Positions 49,220 to 61,199 of a DNA stretch of 64,000 nt are shown piece after piece. The notes beneath the pieces were generated by a model, which was given only the letters and a program-made list of their open reading frames with translations, searched no databases and was not told the DNA's origin. The DNA comes from Chamaecrista fasciculata (taxonomy: Eukaryota; Streptophyta; Magnoliopsida; Fabales; Fabaceae). The DNA lies in assembly GCA_003254925.1 (NCBI GenBank), contig QANZ01056519.1:97559-161558 (forward strand), written 5' to 3'. Within the stretch, counting starts at the first letter, position 1. Every line of letters starts with the position of its first letter. The translations under genes and the position numbers were made by a program.

Positions 49220-52200
49220 ATGTTGCTTTATCTCCAGAAAATCTTCGCTATCACGGTCACGACGATCTTCATGGTTTACTCAACAAGAGCAGAAAAGTGT
49301 GAAAGCGTTTGCGGAGGAAAATCTGTACAGTACCCTTTGGGGTTTTCTAAGAATTGCGGCATTCAATTGAATTGCAGTGACAGCAAGAAGATCGGAATAG
49401 GGAGATTTCAAGTCCAGAAGGTAACATCTAGCAGTATCTTCATAAATCTTCCTGCGAAATGCGACCAAAGCTTGCAATTCATCAAACCCCTTTTTTCCCA
49501 AAACTTTGCTCCCACGAAGAACAATAGCCTTCTTGTGCAAAATTGTTCAACTCCCGTTGGTGGCTGCACTATACCTACACCGACTCTATTGGGCAATCAA
49601 ATCAAGCAGGCGGGTTGCGATGAAAATAGCGATAATATCAGTTGCTTTACGCCATCGCAAACACAGAATGATTTCGACGTTCTGGCTTACAAAGATGTGA
49701 ACAATACAAAGTGCAAGTTCTTATTCTCTTCCTTTGCTATTGATCGGAGCAATGACCAGGTGGTTTCGCTTCAGCTTCAAGTGCTTGAGTTGGGGTGGTG
49801 GCTTAACGGCAATTGTTCATGCTCTGACAATGCAATCTGTATCAACGTTAATCTTGCAGACGGTAGGGAAGGCTATCGATGCCAGTGCTCTGAAGGTTAT
49901 CTCGGAGATGGGTTCAACAACAGCACCGGTTGCCAGAGAGGTGAGTCCGGTAGCTTCAGGGTTTAGACTAATTTTTATATTATTTTATGATATATGTTTG
50001 AATTTCATTTTGGTCCCTAATTTTTTTTTTCTGTTTGATCATTAAAGGTTCCATCGTTAGTTCGTTATCTTTGAATTGTACAACTAATGTAGATGTTCTT
50101 ATGGGTGTCTTAATAAACGGAATTCATCCTATACATAAAGATGAATGGTCAAGGTCATTGAATATAGGATAGTTATTCAACTCAGAGATAAATTAGACGG
50201 AATCACAATAGGTACTAAGATGTAATGAATTAGAAACTTTAAGAACTAATCTTATATTTTAGGGACCAATGTAGGTTTTCACCTTATTTTATTCTTCCCC
50301 TTTATTATTTTATTTTTTATAATTCTGCGGTGGAATAACGATCAAGTGGTGTTTGACGGGGCCAATTGGGAAAATATGCAGCTGGGTGCGGTTTTATCTG
50401 TTGACCAATTAAGTAGCTACACCTCAATTCTGTCTCATGAAAAAGGCTGTTCATGGTGGATAACTGGATATGACTTTAGCTTGAGAATCGTTTAAAGATT
50501 TGTGTATATTTTACTTTATTGAGGGCCACCATGGCGAGACTTGATTTGTTGAGGGTACGATTGAATTTCCCTTAGGAATGATAAGGACCATTATTTTGAT
50601 TCTCATCGAGGCCACCATACCTTTTTTCTATTTCGTGGATTGGTCACTGAAAAGTGAAAACACTTCTGGAGTTCATTTGGACTTGGTTTGGTCCGTTAGG
50701 CTCCCCAATTTTGCAGATCTAACTTGTCTTTTTTTAAAAAAAAAAACAAAAGGTTTTCTACAAGTTAAAATTTATTGGTAACTTTCTGTTTCAATAATAT
50801 TTACTTTGGAAAGTTTTAATTGTGCTTTTCCTATTATGATCCTGTTTTTAATGAAGTAATGAAAAGGGCAATGTACCCTTACCTAGCTAGTGTTATGAAT
50901 GATAACTTGCCAAAGAGAGAATCTGGGTCAACGTTTTTATCTATTACTCACTATTATTTGTATATCAATACAGTAGGTAAAGCACATGTCTGGTCGATGG
51001 ATTTGAGTTCATTTTCAGCAATGTTCAAAGGGGATAGAGTAATAGACTGTATGAGGAAATGGACCCTCATATTAACACAAGTAGTTGTAAGTTGTAACTT
51101 TTAGGCATCGAGATATCACCGACATTTTGGTCCTCTGTTTCTGAGTACCGTGATGCTTAAGTTTTTCTTTTCCCCACTTTTTTTTTTTAATGAAAAAGGT
51201 AGAATTATGTTTGATATGTTTTTTTGGTGCGTCCTAATTTGATTGATTGCAAATTACTAGTAAGATACGAGGTATAAGCAATACATACTAGTACTATATA
51301 TGTGCACTTGGTGACTCATGGCATTTTAATTTAAACGTTCTCTGATTGCTGATTCCCTTTTCTCTCATTATAGTCCCGCGATCAGCTTCTCATTGTCATG
51401 CTGCTACACTCATGTCTGGCGGATGTGGAAAAGCGGCCAAAATTGGTGTTCTCGCTGGTGGTAAATCCTCTCGGCCTGTTCTTTCTGATTAAATTTAGTC
51501 AATTTGCGTGTGTGTGTGTGTGTGTCTGTTTATATGTATATATAGTGTACTGGTGTTGTTTATGTAGTGTACTGGTGTTGAATGCATGCCTTCTAGCGTT
51601 TTGAGTGATACTCTTTTTCAGTATGAGTCTTATTTCACCCTTCCCTACTTTAGTACTTCGTCCTTGATGGCTACCTATATATCTGCTTTTTTAAAAAAAT
51701 AATACTCTTGAATTCTAGTTAGGCAAAATTCTTTACCTATTGCACATTATCTTTGGTAGGGATCAGTGTTGTAGCTTCCTTAATTGCTGCTGTGTGCGTT
51801 CCATGTTACTTCGTTCGGCGCCGTTACAAAAGTCTGAGAAAACAAATGACAGTAAAGCGACTATTACGTGAAGCCGCAGGGAGTTCCATTGTGCCTTTCT
51901 ACCCATACAAGGAAATTGAAAAAGCCACAAACTTTTTCTCTGAGAAACAGAGGCTAGGAACAGGGGCTTTTGGTACAGTGTATGCAGGAAAACTACACGA
52001 TGATGAATGGGTTGCAATAAAAAAGATCAAGTATAGAGACACCAACAGCGTTGACCAAGTCATGAATGAGATCAGGCTTCTTTCTTCTGTGAGTCATCCT
52101 AATCTGGTTCGCCTCTTGGGTTGCTGCATCGAGAGGGATGAGCAAATACTTGTTTATGAGTTCATGCCCAATGGAACACTTTCTCAACATTTACAACGAG

Positions 52201-53060
52201 AGAGAGGTACAGGACTTCCTTGGACAACAAGACTTACCATTGCTACTGAAACTGCTAATGCTATAGCGTATCTTCATTCTACAATTGACCCTCCAATTTA
52301 TCATAGAGACATAAAATCGAGTAACATTCTCTTGGATTACAACTTCAAGTCAAAAGTAGCTGATTTTGGGCTTTCCAGGCTCGGCATGACAGAAATATCA
52401 CATATCTCAACCGCCCCACAAGGGACTCCAGGCTACGTTGACCCTCAATACCACCAGAACTTCCATCTTTCAGATAAGAGTGATGTGTATAGTTTTGGAG
52501 TGGTTTTGGTAGAGATAATAACTGCCATGAAAGTGGTTGATTTCGCTCGGCCTCATAGCGAGGTTAATTTGGCTGCACTCGCTGTTGATAGGATTAGAAA
52601 GGGCTCGGTGGATGAGATCCTGGATCGTTTCCTAGAGCCACACAGGGATGCTTGGACACTTTACTCCATTAACAAGGTGGCTGAGCTTGCCTTTAGATGC
52701 CTTGCTTTTCACAGTGACATGAGGCCTACTATGATGGAAGTAGCAGAAGAATTAGAACACATAAGACGGAGTGGATGGGCTACAATGGAGGAAACTATAG
52801 TGTTGGCATCATCATCATCATTAGGTTCCTCAAGTTCATCACCTCCTCGGATTGGAAGTGACAAGTCATTTGGTCGTATGAATCTTAAGAAAGCAGAAAA
52901 TGGGAGTCATAGATTAGGTGTAGTACATCAGAGAATGGAGCATTTTCAGCATTCAGTGGAAGAAGTGAAGGATAACTCGCCTGTATCAGTGCATGATCCT
53001 TGGTTAAGTGGACAAAGCTCACCTTCAACAAACAGCTTATTGGGAAATGTAGTTCAGTGA
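49220..53060 (+). CDS. Wall-associated receptor kinase-like protein, WAKL14 type (3 exons)
   Basis: Exons are 49220-49940, 51374-51460 and 51760-53060 with matching phases, giving 702 residues. Parts in order: signal peptide (about 1-25, hydrophobic IFAITVTTIFMVYS), a GUB_WAK_bind-type cysteine-rich region (CGGKSVQYPLGFSKNCG), a Cys-rich EGF-like segment (about 198-240), a transmembrane segment near 262-288 (ISVVASLIAAVCVPCYF), and a Ser/Thr kinase. The kinase has LGTGAFGTVY from 335, VAIKK with Lys357, HRD at 451-453, and DFG at 471-473 with GTPGYVDPQY after it; all catalytic residues are present, so it is an RD kinase. The Ser-rich tail ends with DPWLSGQSSPSTNSLLGN. Known: WAK/WAKL proteins sit in the plasma membrane, and WAKs bind pectin. 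The linker, kinase and tail follow Arabidopsis WAKL14 (At2g23450) closely. A (gt)n run lies in intron 2 (51508-51525). Confidence 0.92.
49998..50282. repeat. Possible degenerate MITE in receptor kinase intron 1
   Basis: 'tttcattttggtccctaatt' near 50005 is roughly inverted as 'tattttagggaccaatgtag' near 50255, and 'tcattaaaggttcc' pairs loosely with 'agaaactttaagaac'. The ends are not sharp and no target duplication was found. Confidence 0.35.
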
Positions 53061-55529
53061 CATACACTTGCTTATTTGGGTGGATTGCATCCAGAAATGT
53101 CAATATTGGGTTTTGGATGATGTCCTTAGTTCAAACTAAACCGTGTGTATAGAAAAAAGCTTCTGTGGTTGAGGTAAAACCAACTACGATAATCTTTATG
53201 TTTTGAGAGGATCAGTTTCTAGTTGTTGGTTGGAAGATACTGCCTAATTTTTACTAAAAAAAATATTGATATAAAAGGCATATATATATACATATATTAA
53301 GAGCTTCCTTTTCTCTCCCACAGTCATAAGTATAGTTATTTTTGTATGCTTGTCATGAGTATTCTCTCTTCCATCACTTTGTTAGGACACACAGACTGGG
53401 CAATTATGTGTGAACCTGTTATGGTTAGTGTACTGATACTACTCAGAAGTCAAAATAGATATGCTTATTAGGGGAAAGAAAAATTAACGGAGTAATATTT
53501 ATGTACGAGCTGGAAATTACAATTACTAACATGAGTAACATCTCAGCCTACAAATATGTTGTTTGTATGTTGTCAGTAGTGATGAAAGATATTTTTAGAA
53601 ATCTGTCCAATCATATAAAAATCTACTAAATTAGTTATCTGTTGAATTATACAAAGTACTCCTTATAATAGGGAAGATTATTTTTGAGGAAACCTACTAT
53701 TTGGTTCCTTCTTTAGTCAACGATTTGGTCCCTCATTTATTAAAATAGACATCAGTCCCTCTTTTATCATAATCATCAACTATTTAGTCTCTCCATTAAA
53801 TTACTTGATGACGTGATCGTTAAATGTTTATATGACACCCGTTAAATATCACTTTGACATCCTAGTCACTTAAATCAACTAAACTCGATCAACACAATTA
53901 AATCGGCCTAAAATTAAGTCAGACCCAAATATTTGTCTTAAACGTGAAATTTCATAAGACAAAAACTATTGAAGCATTTCCAAATCTCAAATCCTAGGCG
54001 GTCCCAAATAGTTAAATATGTGGCATTTAACGTGTCGCATGTACACTTAAACCCTACAAAAACTCAATGGCTCATGCTTTTCAAATTCTGATTTTTTTAT
54101 TTATTTCACTAACATTAATAATATTAATAATACTAATTTATTCCTAACACGTTACACTTCAATCATATGGACCGAAAAACGAAAGGATTAGTCTTTGTAT
54201 ATTATCAGCAAGCATTGATATTATAATATGGCTGCTCCGAAGATGCGATAGTGTATCAACTATCAATTATCCAAAGTCATATTTGATTTTCTTGACTCTT
54301 GATTGTTTCAAGCCCTTTAATATTTTTGGTCAAAATGACTAATGGTGATAGGACATCATGGCCTGATTGGCTGATTCATAGTTTCAATTTTTTTTCTTTT
54401 TTATAACCACAAGGTATTCTTATTCATCTATTTTATGATTTAAACGAAGATTAGTATGAACCCTGAAATTTTATAACCTCCCTTATTTAATAGTATAGAA
54501 TAGTATTCTTAGCCTGAGTAAAGCTGGTACTGGTAGTATTAATGTTATCAGGGTTTTACTTTTATGTAATAACATGAATCATAATTGTTAAGCAAATTTT
54601 TCAGGAAATGAATTTGCGGAAATACAAATATGTTAAATTATGTAAAGTATAAAGCATGGATAATAAAGATTTAATATTACCTAAAATCACCTTTCTCTCT
54701 CCTCTTTTCTCTTTCTTATTTTCATTCACATAACATACTTCAGTCGAGTATAAAAAAAAAAAAGCATAACATACTTCAATCATATTGTAATTTGACTGAT
54801 CCATTTCCGACTTTTCAGTACCAAGTACCAACTCCATCTGAAGTAAACGGACCCTATCTGAATGAGTAAAATCTTCGTTAATCAGTTTGAGTCACTATCA
54901 CTAACATAAAATAAAAAGTATTAGGTTCTCAATACTCATGTAAGGAACTGTTAATACCATAATAGAACTTTGGTCTTCCATTCCTTGTTATGCGCTACAG
55001 CAAAGCATGCTTAAACTAAGCTTGAACCTACATATCCTGGCAGAAAGAACTTCGAGATTTTGAAGAAAGATTTTCCTGCTGCAGATTATTACCTCCCAAT
55101 ACAGGTTGAAATGCAAACGGATACATGATAGTCGCTTGAAAATTAACTTATAACAACATATGCCATTTCAATCTCAGTTGAGGGTAGTGAGTAATACAAT
55201 CAGAACAAGACAGTTAATTGTTTCCACCAATTAGATAAACTTGCTTACACAAATATTTTAGAGATGAATAGATATACAAGTTACAAGCATTCGAGTGCTG
55301 TTATATCACATACTGAGATTCCATGGATATATATGGACAATTGAGACAGTGATTGATAATCTACTTTCTGAATTTACTTACTAGATTTGCACAATGTTGT
55401 TCAAATTACCAAAATCTTGTTTTATCAAATAGCATACAAGAACAACAGGTTCCTTTTTAGATGTCTACCACTGAGACATTGAATGAATTGTTTCTAAAGA
55501 GATGGTAATACCTTGTCATCTGATCGGAT
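53061..55529. other. Intergenic between receptor kinase and HCF164
   Basis: Probable 3' UTRs at both edges. Around 53690-53830 'gatttggtccctcatttatt' and 'agtccctcttttatc' phrases resemble one arm of a foldback MITE without a clear partner. No gene is supported. Confidence 0.4.
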
Positions 55530-56979
55530 CTAACCATGACTTCTAGGATCAACAACTTGGTGCACCTTCCTCGCTTCGGCGCTTGAATATTGTCCTACAA
55601 CACGAGCGTGAGGCACCGATGCTTCTCCACGGGCAAGGGCATCCACATTCTCAAGCAGAAACTGTCTTGGAAACCTGCCTACTACATTGCCCTCCTCATT
55701 CCCTTCTTTGTCAAGGAATGCAAAGTGTGGAATACCCTCAACGCCAAACTCATCCAGCTCTTGCTCCCACTTTGTATTGTCCACATTCAACATCACAAAA
55801 TTCACTTTGTCCCTGTATTAATTACACAAATATAGGCAATCATAAGTTACAGTGGTTCCTAGAAGTTGACAAAACAAATAAGGAAGCCAAAGAGATACAA
55901 GAATATAAATAAACATTTCAGCAATGGAATCACTACTTGTACTGCTGCTCTACTTTGTACACATCCGGAGCTAATTCCCTACATACTTCACACCAATCTG
56001 CATAGAACTCCACTACAGTGGGCTTCCCATTCGAAAGAGCCTGGAATGTTTATCAACAAAGCACAAAAATAATGAGCAAATACAATGTTACAAACATGAA
56101 TGCTAAACATAAACAGAATACGAATACATATAAGTTCAGTAAACAGCCATTACTAATCTATCATATCCTCAAAGGATTTAATAGAGTTAATCTTCAATTT
56201 TATAACTGAACTACTGACTGTGGCTCATGTAAGATTGAGCCAACTGACCTTTTGGTCCTCCAAAAATGCACCAAGTCACAACTCTCAAGTTGATTCCCCA
56301 AAAAGTAAACCTACCACTTTAGTCTCTAAAAGACTGATTCTGTTTTAAAATACTTTGGCAATGCTTTGACGGATAGAAAGAACATTTTCAGGACTAAAAT
56401 ACTAAACAAATAAATAGTCAATACACTGTATATAAGATTTTCAAAGTTCAACACAGACAAGCAACACAACAGAGGAGATGATGTATTATTATATAAATAT
56501 AAAAAAATAAACCTCTTCGTAAGGTAATGCAACAGCAGAGAGATCCTTCAAAGAAACCCCAAAATCCAATCTAGTAGATAAGAACAAACCCAGAGCTGCT
56601 AAAGTAGAAACAGCAGCGATTTTAGTATTGATATCTTTGCTTGGGAATTCGGGAAGGCCAGGAGGAGAATCTTGCGGGGAGCGTGATGATTCTTCTGCCT
56701 TGCTGGTAGGCTCCATGACCACTCTTTCCTGAACCCATGAGTTAAACGAACAAGCCTTAGCGATATAGTCGGAGATTACAAATGAATTTAATAAGATAAG
56801 CAGAAGCAGAAATTTACCGTTGAGGATGTTTCATCGACGTTAGGACGAGTTTGGCAAGCTAGAGTGTGGAATTTGCGGTGAAAGTATCGAGAATTTGCGG
56901 AGATTTGAAGAGGTTGAGGGATTTGAAGGGATGGTCGGAATCTATGGAGACCGATGGGGTTGGAACACAAGCGAGCCAT
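55530..56979 (-). CDS. HCF164: Thioredoxin-like protein HCF164, chloroplast thylakoid (4 exons)
   Basis: The exons on the minus strand are 56979-56818, 56728-56513, 56040-55937 and 55812-55530, with GT-AG borders and consistent phases, for 254 residues. Seen: an N-terminal Ser/Arg-rich chloroplast transit peptide, a Pro/Ser-rich linker (about 58-85), one membrane span ([17 protein letters not shown], about 90-106), then a thioredoxin fold with the redox motif WCEVC (about 144-148). The conserved stretches [20 protein letters not shown] and [18 protein letters not shown] follow, then the tail [10 protein letters not shown]. Known: HCF164 is anchored in the thylakoid with its thioredoxin domain in the lumen and passes reducing power across the membrane. 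It is needed for cytochrome b6f assembly. Length is close to the Arabidopsis protein (261). Both cysteines are present, so it should be active. Identification is very secure. Confidence 0.95.
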
Positions 56980-57460
56980 CGAATTCGAGAGAGACGACGA
57001 CGAAGAAATTTGAGGTTACTTGGAAGATTTAAACTCTTTGTGGCGATTGCTAAGCCGTAAGTAACTCAAGAGATTTTTTCTTTTCTTTTCCTGTTTCTTC
57101 AATCTGTTCTGGAGAAAAACATTAAGGAAATTGGGGAAATAATTTTAGACTAATAAACATGATGGAAATTGGTTAATTAATATTAGGTGAAATATTCAAT
57201 TCATCATATATTTTTTATCTCAAACTTTATTTCTTTTCTATATCTTTTAAAATGTTCAAATCCATCTCATATATTATTATAATTATAATTATAATGATTT
57301 GTTTCGGTATCAAAGTATTCAATATGTTCATATTTCTTTCGTTTCAAATTTTAATACGACAGATCTAAAATTATGAATTGTCTTTTATATAAGTACTTGC
57401 CTATCAAATTAAGACCATCAGCAAACAACATCAAATCTAGTCTTTAAAGTTTAAACTTTA
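56980..57460. other. Intergenic left of the Pack-MULE
   Basis: AT-rich spacer upstream of HCF164; its first 100 bp should hold that gene's 5' UTR and promoter. No gene is seen. The sequence stops abruptly at the single N at 57461. Confidence 0.5.
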
Positions 57461-57594
57461 NTCAAGCCCCACAAATCAAAAACCCTCTCAACAACAAAAT
57501 CAACATCATCAACAACCAATTTCTTCGTACACTAAAAGCAATCAAAATTCAAATCTAACGAATTCAAGCCAAACAATTTTGGCCCTAAAAAAAA

Positions 57595-57819
57595 CCCCAA
57601 ATCGACTTCAATTCGTCTCCTTCAATTGGCCCCAAAAACCCAAAAACAGAGAACCAGCAAATCGACTTCAATTTCAATCACAGTATCGTTATTCTTCTTC
57701 CCCAAATCGACTTCAATTCGTCTCATTTTGTCTCCTTCAATTCGTCTCCTTCAATTGGCCCCAAAAACAAGAACCCAGCAAATCGACTTCAATCACAGTA
57801 TGGTTATTCTTCTTCCCCA
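57595..57819 (+). repeat. Tandem duplication inside the Pack-MULE
   Basis: Two diverged copies of a unit of about 105-120 bp, each with 'aatcgacttcaattcgtctc', 'ttcaattggccccaaaaac' and 'ttattcttcttcccc' phrases. The second copy is followed directly by the captured pectin-esterase inhibitor fragment. Confidence 0.7.
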
Positions 57820-58136
57820 ATGTCGCCAAAATCTGCATCAAGGTCCTACAAAACTCCGATTACCGCATCAATCTCGCCGGCGCCGCTCTCCCCGCCGGAA
57901 AAACCAAGGACGCTCGCGCCTGGCTTAGCGCCGCCGTAGCCTACCACTACGACTGCTGGTCGGCGCTCAAGTACGCCAACGACACTCGCATGGTCGGCGA
58001 CGCCATGGCCTTCCTCGCCAACAACCTCATCGGCCTCACCAGCAACGCCCTGAGCATGGTGGCTGCTTACGACGTTAGGTTTAGAGGCGAGACTGAGAAG
58101 TTGAAGATGGATGGCCTTGACGGCGGCAGTGGGTAA
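57820..58136 (+). pseudogene. Captured pectinesterase inhibitor (PMEI) domain fragment
   Basis: Reads in frame with the upstream duplicated DNA as one ORF (57579-58136, 185 codons). The last ~100 residues carry DARAWLSAAVAYHYDCWSAL, FLANNLIGLTSNALSMV and AYDV, which match the C-terminal half of the PMEI/pro-domain of type I pectin methylesterases such as the PME51 group. GC content is high and third positions favour C, unlike the AT-rich surroundings, so this is host exon DNA carried by the transposon. The N-terminal half of the domain and the esterase catalytic domain are absent; after AYDV the sequence leaves the family. Known: the inhibitor domain holds the esterase inactive until cleaved. 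Whether this chimera is transcribed is unknown; its ORF is open. Confidence 0.8.
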
Positions 58137-58925
58137 AGAAGAAGAAGAAGGGTTGTGATTGAATTAGAAGGAAAAGAGTCGATTTGGGGTTTTTTTTAGG
58201 GCCAAAATTGTTTCAAGTCTTTATTTAGTTATTTTTTCTTACATTTTGGTCCAATTACAGAAAGAAAGGACCTTAATTAAAAAAAAATTTTTTTTGAGGA
58301 ATATAAACCAATTTTTTCTTTCATTTAAAGTTAAAATTGGATGGAAATTGGAGAGGGATTAAATGTAGAACTTTTTGAGATAATTTTTGATTTGTGGGGC
58401 TTGATTTTGGAAAAATTTGGGGGTTTTGATTTGTTTGTAGTGTACTTGAATGAAAATTGTAGTTGAATATAGGGATTTTTTGATAAATCATAGATGCTCA
58501 TTTGTCTTTTGTGGTTCTAAGGACTATTTTGATAAAGATCATAAACTTTTGGGGTTAAAGTGTAATTAAATCAGGACCTATTCAAAAGAAATCTTATGAA
58601 AAGGAGAAAAATCTATAATATTAGAACTCTAAAGACCCTTTTATAATTAATTCTTTATGTTTTGATCCCTTTTAGTAAAGGGAAATGACTTAAACGCATA
58701 AGAGAAGACTTTTTGGGAGATTTTTGACATTTTAACGTACATTTGCCGTTAAATCCTAACAGAAAAAAACCTCAGGGGACCAAATCGCTAACGGAGCAAA
58801 CCACGGGGTACCACAATGCAAAAAATTTTCTTTCAGGGTACCAAAGGGGAACCGCCCCTAACCACAGGGTACCAAATTGCAATTTACCCTTAAATTTATT
58901 ATTTCCAATATTCCCTTTTTTTTTT

Positions 58926-59545
58926 TTACATAGACTCATCAGAGAATGATGTTAATGTCGAGAAAGTGTTAAAGCTTGATTCATCCTCATCTGCTAACTG
59001 TTGGAATACTTCTGTGCTCATATAAGTCCCTGTTCTCCAATTATAGACTTCATGATAATCTAAAAAATCTTCAGGTGATGGTATTGCAGAACCTGGTGCC
59101 CTTTCTCTAAATATTTCGACTAAGTGATTGACTTGACCACCTTTATCAATAAATATTCGAATACAAGTCCAACAGAAGCCATCTGGGTCAGTCATTCTCG
59201 ATAAATTGTCGTAAATATCAATCTCATTGGGGTATATTATTTTTAACATGCTACAAAAAGTCCGTGTTGAGATTATGTTTCTATGGTTCTCTTTGCGATA
59301 ATCATGGATTGAACATTTCATTTACATACCAAGGGACTCAGTAATGCTTTTAACATTCTCAGATTTTTTGAAAATTCCAAGTATACAGTTCTCCATCCGT
59401 GAGGAAGGTGTTGAGGTTCTGTCTGAAATATGCATGATTTTAACCTTAGAGCGGCCATGTTTATTTTGTGATTCTCATCATAATTGGAATTCGACCTCAC
59501 ACTGCTCACAGGAATCATGTGTAGAGGAGGATCCATGAAATGCAA
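58926..59545 (-). CDS. Unrecognised pair of adjacent ORFs, hypothetical or relic
   Basis: Two minus-strand ORFs lie back to back: 59545-59318 (75 codons) and 59321-58926 (131 codons), the second starting where the first stops and in another frame. Their composition is protein-like: the second has a Cys/Trp patch (GFCWTCIRIFIDKGG), a segment RERAPGSAIPSPEDFLDYHE and an acidic Ser-rich tail ending SFSDESM. A GTATGT donor-like hexamer is present near the end of the first. I do not recognise any family. It could be two exons of a small gene or a relic, and it begins only 37 bp from the end of the Pack-MULE. Confidence that it is or was coding is moderate. Confidence 0.4.
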
Positions 59546-61199
59546 GAGAAGAGGGATAAGTCTTAATATTATTTAGTTGCGAGAGAGAAGTCTATAAGAC
59601 GACTTTACATGAGAATTATTATACTAGGAGATATAGAGAAAACACTCATATTATGTAATCAAACCAACTTCACTCTTACAATACACATCAATCTTGGTCA
59701 TATTTATACTATTGTTTAAAGACTCTTCAACTTAAACACATTAATAGAATATGTCACACCTAACCAAAGTTCAAAGTATATGATTCTTGATAACATAAAC
59801 TCATAAATACTTCAAAAATCTAAAAGACTCTTACATTGTAAATGAACAATCTATAATATTTAAATTTATTATTTCCAAAATAGAATAGATTTAAAATTGA
59901 TGTCTTATCTTTTATTTGTTTTAGATGATCCTACATATTTCTATGATGTTTTAAATTGGTCCCAAAAATAATTTTAAAACACAATTTGACCTTATTTGCT
60001 AGTGATTTTAACTGGGTAGAGAAAAAACTTTTCAAGAGTTAGCATATAGTTTCAAATTCGTCACATTCGGACTTGAAATGAGAGATATATGACTAATTTC
60101 ACTTGTTTGATTATAGGATGAGTTATACACTTTTGAGACTCAATTTAACCTTGTTTATTGATGGTGTCAAAGTACTCGTTAAAAGAAACTTATAACTCTA
60201 AATTTGTCGCATTTGAGCTTGAAATCAGATAGATATGACCACATTCAATATTTTGGGAACTAATTTGAAATATTATGAAAACATGTCAAACCAATCTGAA
60301 ACAAATGAAAGATAAATAACTAATTTGAAATCTACCTCATTCACAAGGGACCAATTCGAGACTTTAGCCTATATATATATATATAATTGGTCTCTAAGAG
60401 ATAAGTTCATTAACTTTTTGGTCTCCCATAACATCCATCCATGGCCTTATAAGAGGTTTGCAACTAGTTGTAAAACTCATTTTGCAAGCTTCTAAACAAA
60501 CGTATTATTTATTAAAGACATGATGCCTATATAAAAAAAAAAAAAACTTCAACTCCAACTTCTCTGTGGAACCTGGATTCTTTTCTATCATCCTCTCATA
60601 ATAATCTTATAACAAGTTACTCATTCTCAGAGTTCAGCTAATCTTAAAAGTGCTGACATATTTTTTCTTCATAACTGTGGTCTAACCCTTCAACGATTGA
60701 TTCGATCTATTCTTCACACCAGCGCTCAAGACATCTTGTGCCAAACTCTAGGAAAACTGAACCCAACCTTGAAGAAGAATAAGAATGTTTTACCCCAAAC
60801 TTTGCCCTCAGATTTTGTTCCCTTTAGAATTTTCCTACTTTTTTCTTAATTTCATTTTGTTTAATAAACTAAAAGAAAAAGAACAATATTAAGAAAAAAA
60901 AACTTATTTAGCATGTCTAAGTAAGCACTTAAGAGAATACGGAGATAAACAGCTAAATTAAGTGAACTTTTGAGGACCAAATAGGATATTTGAAAAAAAA
61001 TCTTATCTTTCTAGGACAAAAAAGTGGTTTTCCAAATCACATGAGTGTAGTTTAAGTAGTTTCTTACTTGGTCCCTTAACTAAGTGGTGAAAGTTCAAAT
61101 CTCACTTTGGATATAGAAAGCATTATGTAGTCAATTCTTTACCTTTAAATGGAAGACCCACAACAAAGGGATTGTTCTCGATTTTTCATTTTTCTTTTC
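59546..61199. other. Intergenic with tandem copies of a dispersed repeat
   Basis: At about 59972-60100 and 60130-60255 stand two diverged copies of a unit of about 130 bp (a 'caatttgaccttatttgcta' type start; 'gtcacattcggacttgaaat' type middle; 'atatgactaatttcac' type end). The same unit occurs singly near 48011 and 46409. The rest is AT-rich with a (ta)n run near 60370; no gene is seen. Confidence 0.5.

Larger units (their letters stand above)
57461..58889. mobile_element. Pack-MULE-like element, left arm missing at an N
   Basis: The right arm (about 58385-58889) is almost the same as the right arm of the element at 3622-5783, ending aattgcaatttaccc. Just right of the single N (57461) the sequence tcaagccccacaaatcaaaa is the inverse of the inner part of that right arm (58388-58410). 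The inverted pairing resumes at about 57570-57607 and 58178-58213 (ggccctaaaaaaaacccc and its inverse). The outer 480 or so bp of the left arm are absent from the assembly. Inside lie a tandem duplication and a GC-rich host gene fragment (listed separately). A 9-bp partner for ttaaattta (58890-58898) could not be found at the left, as expected if the boundary lies in the gap. Confidence 0.8.
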
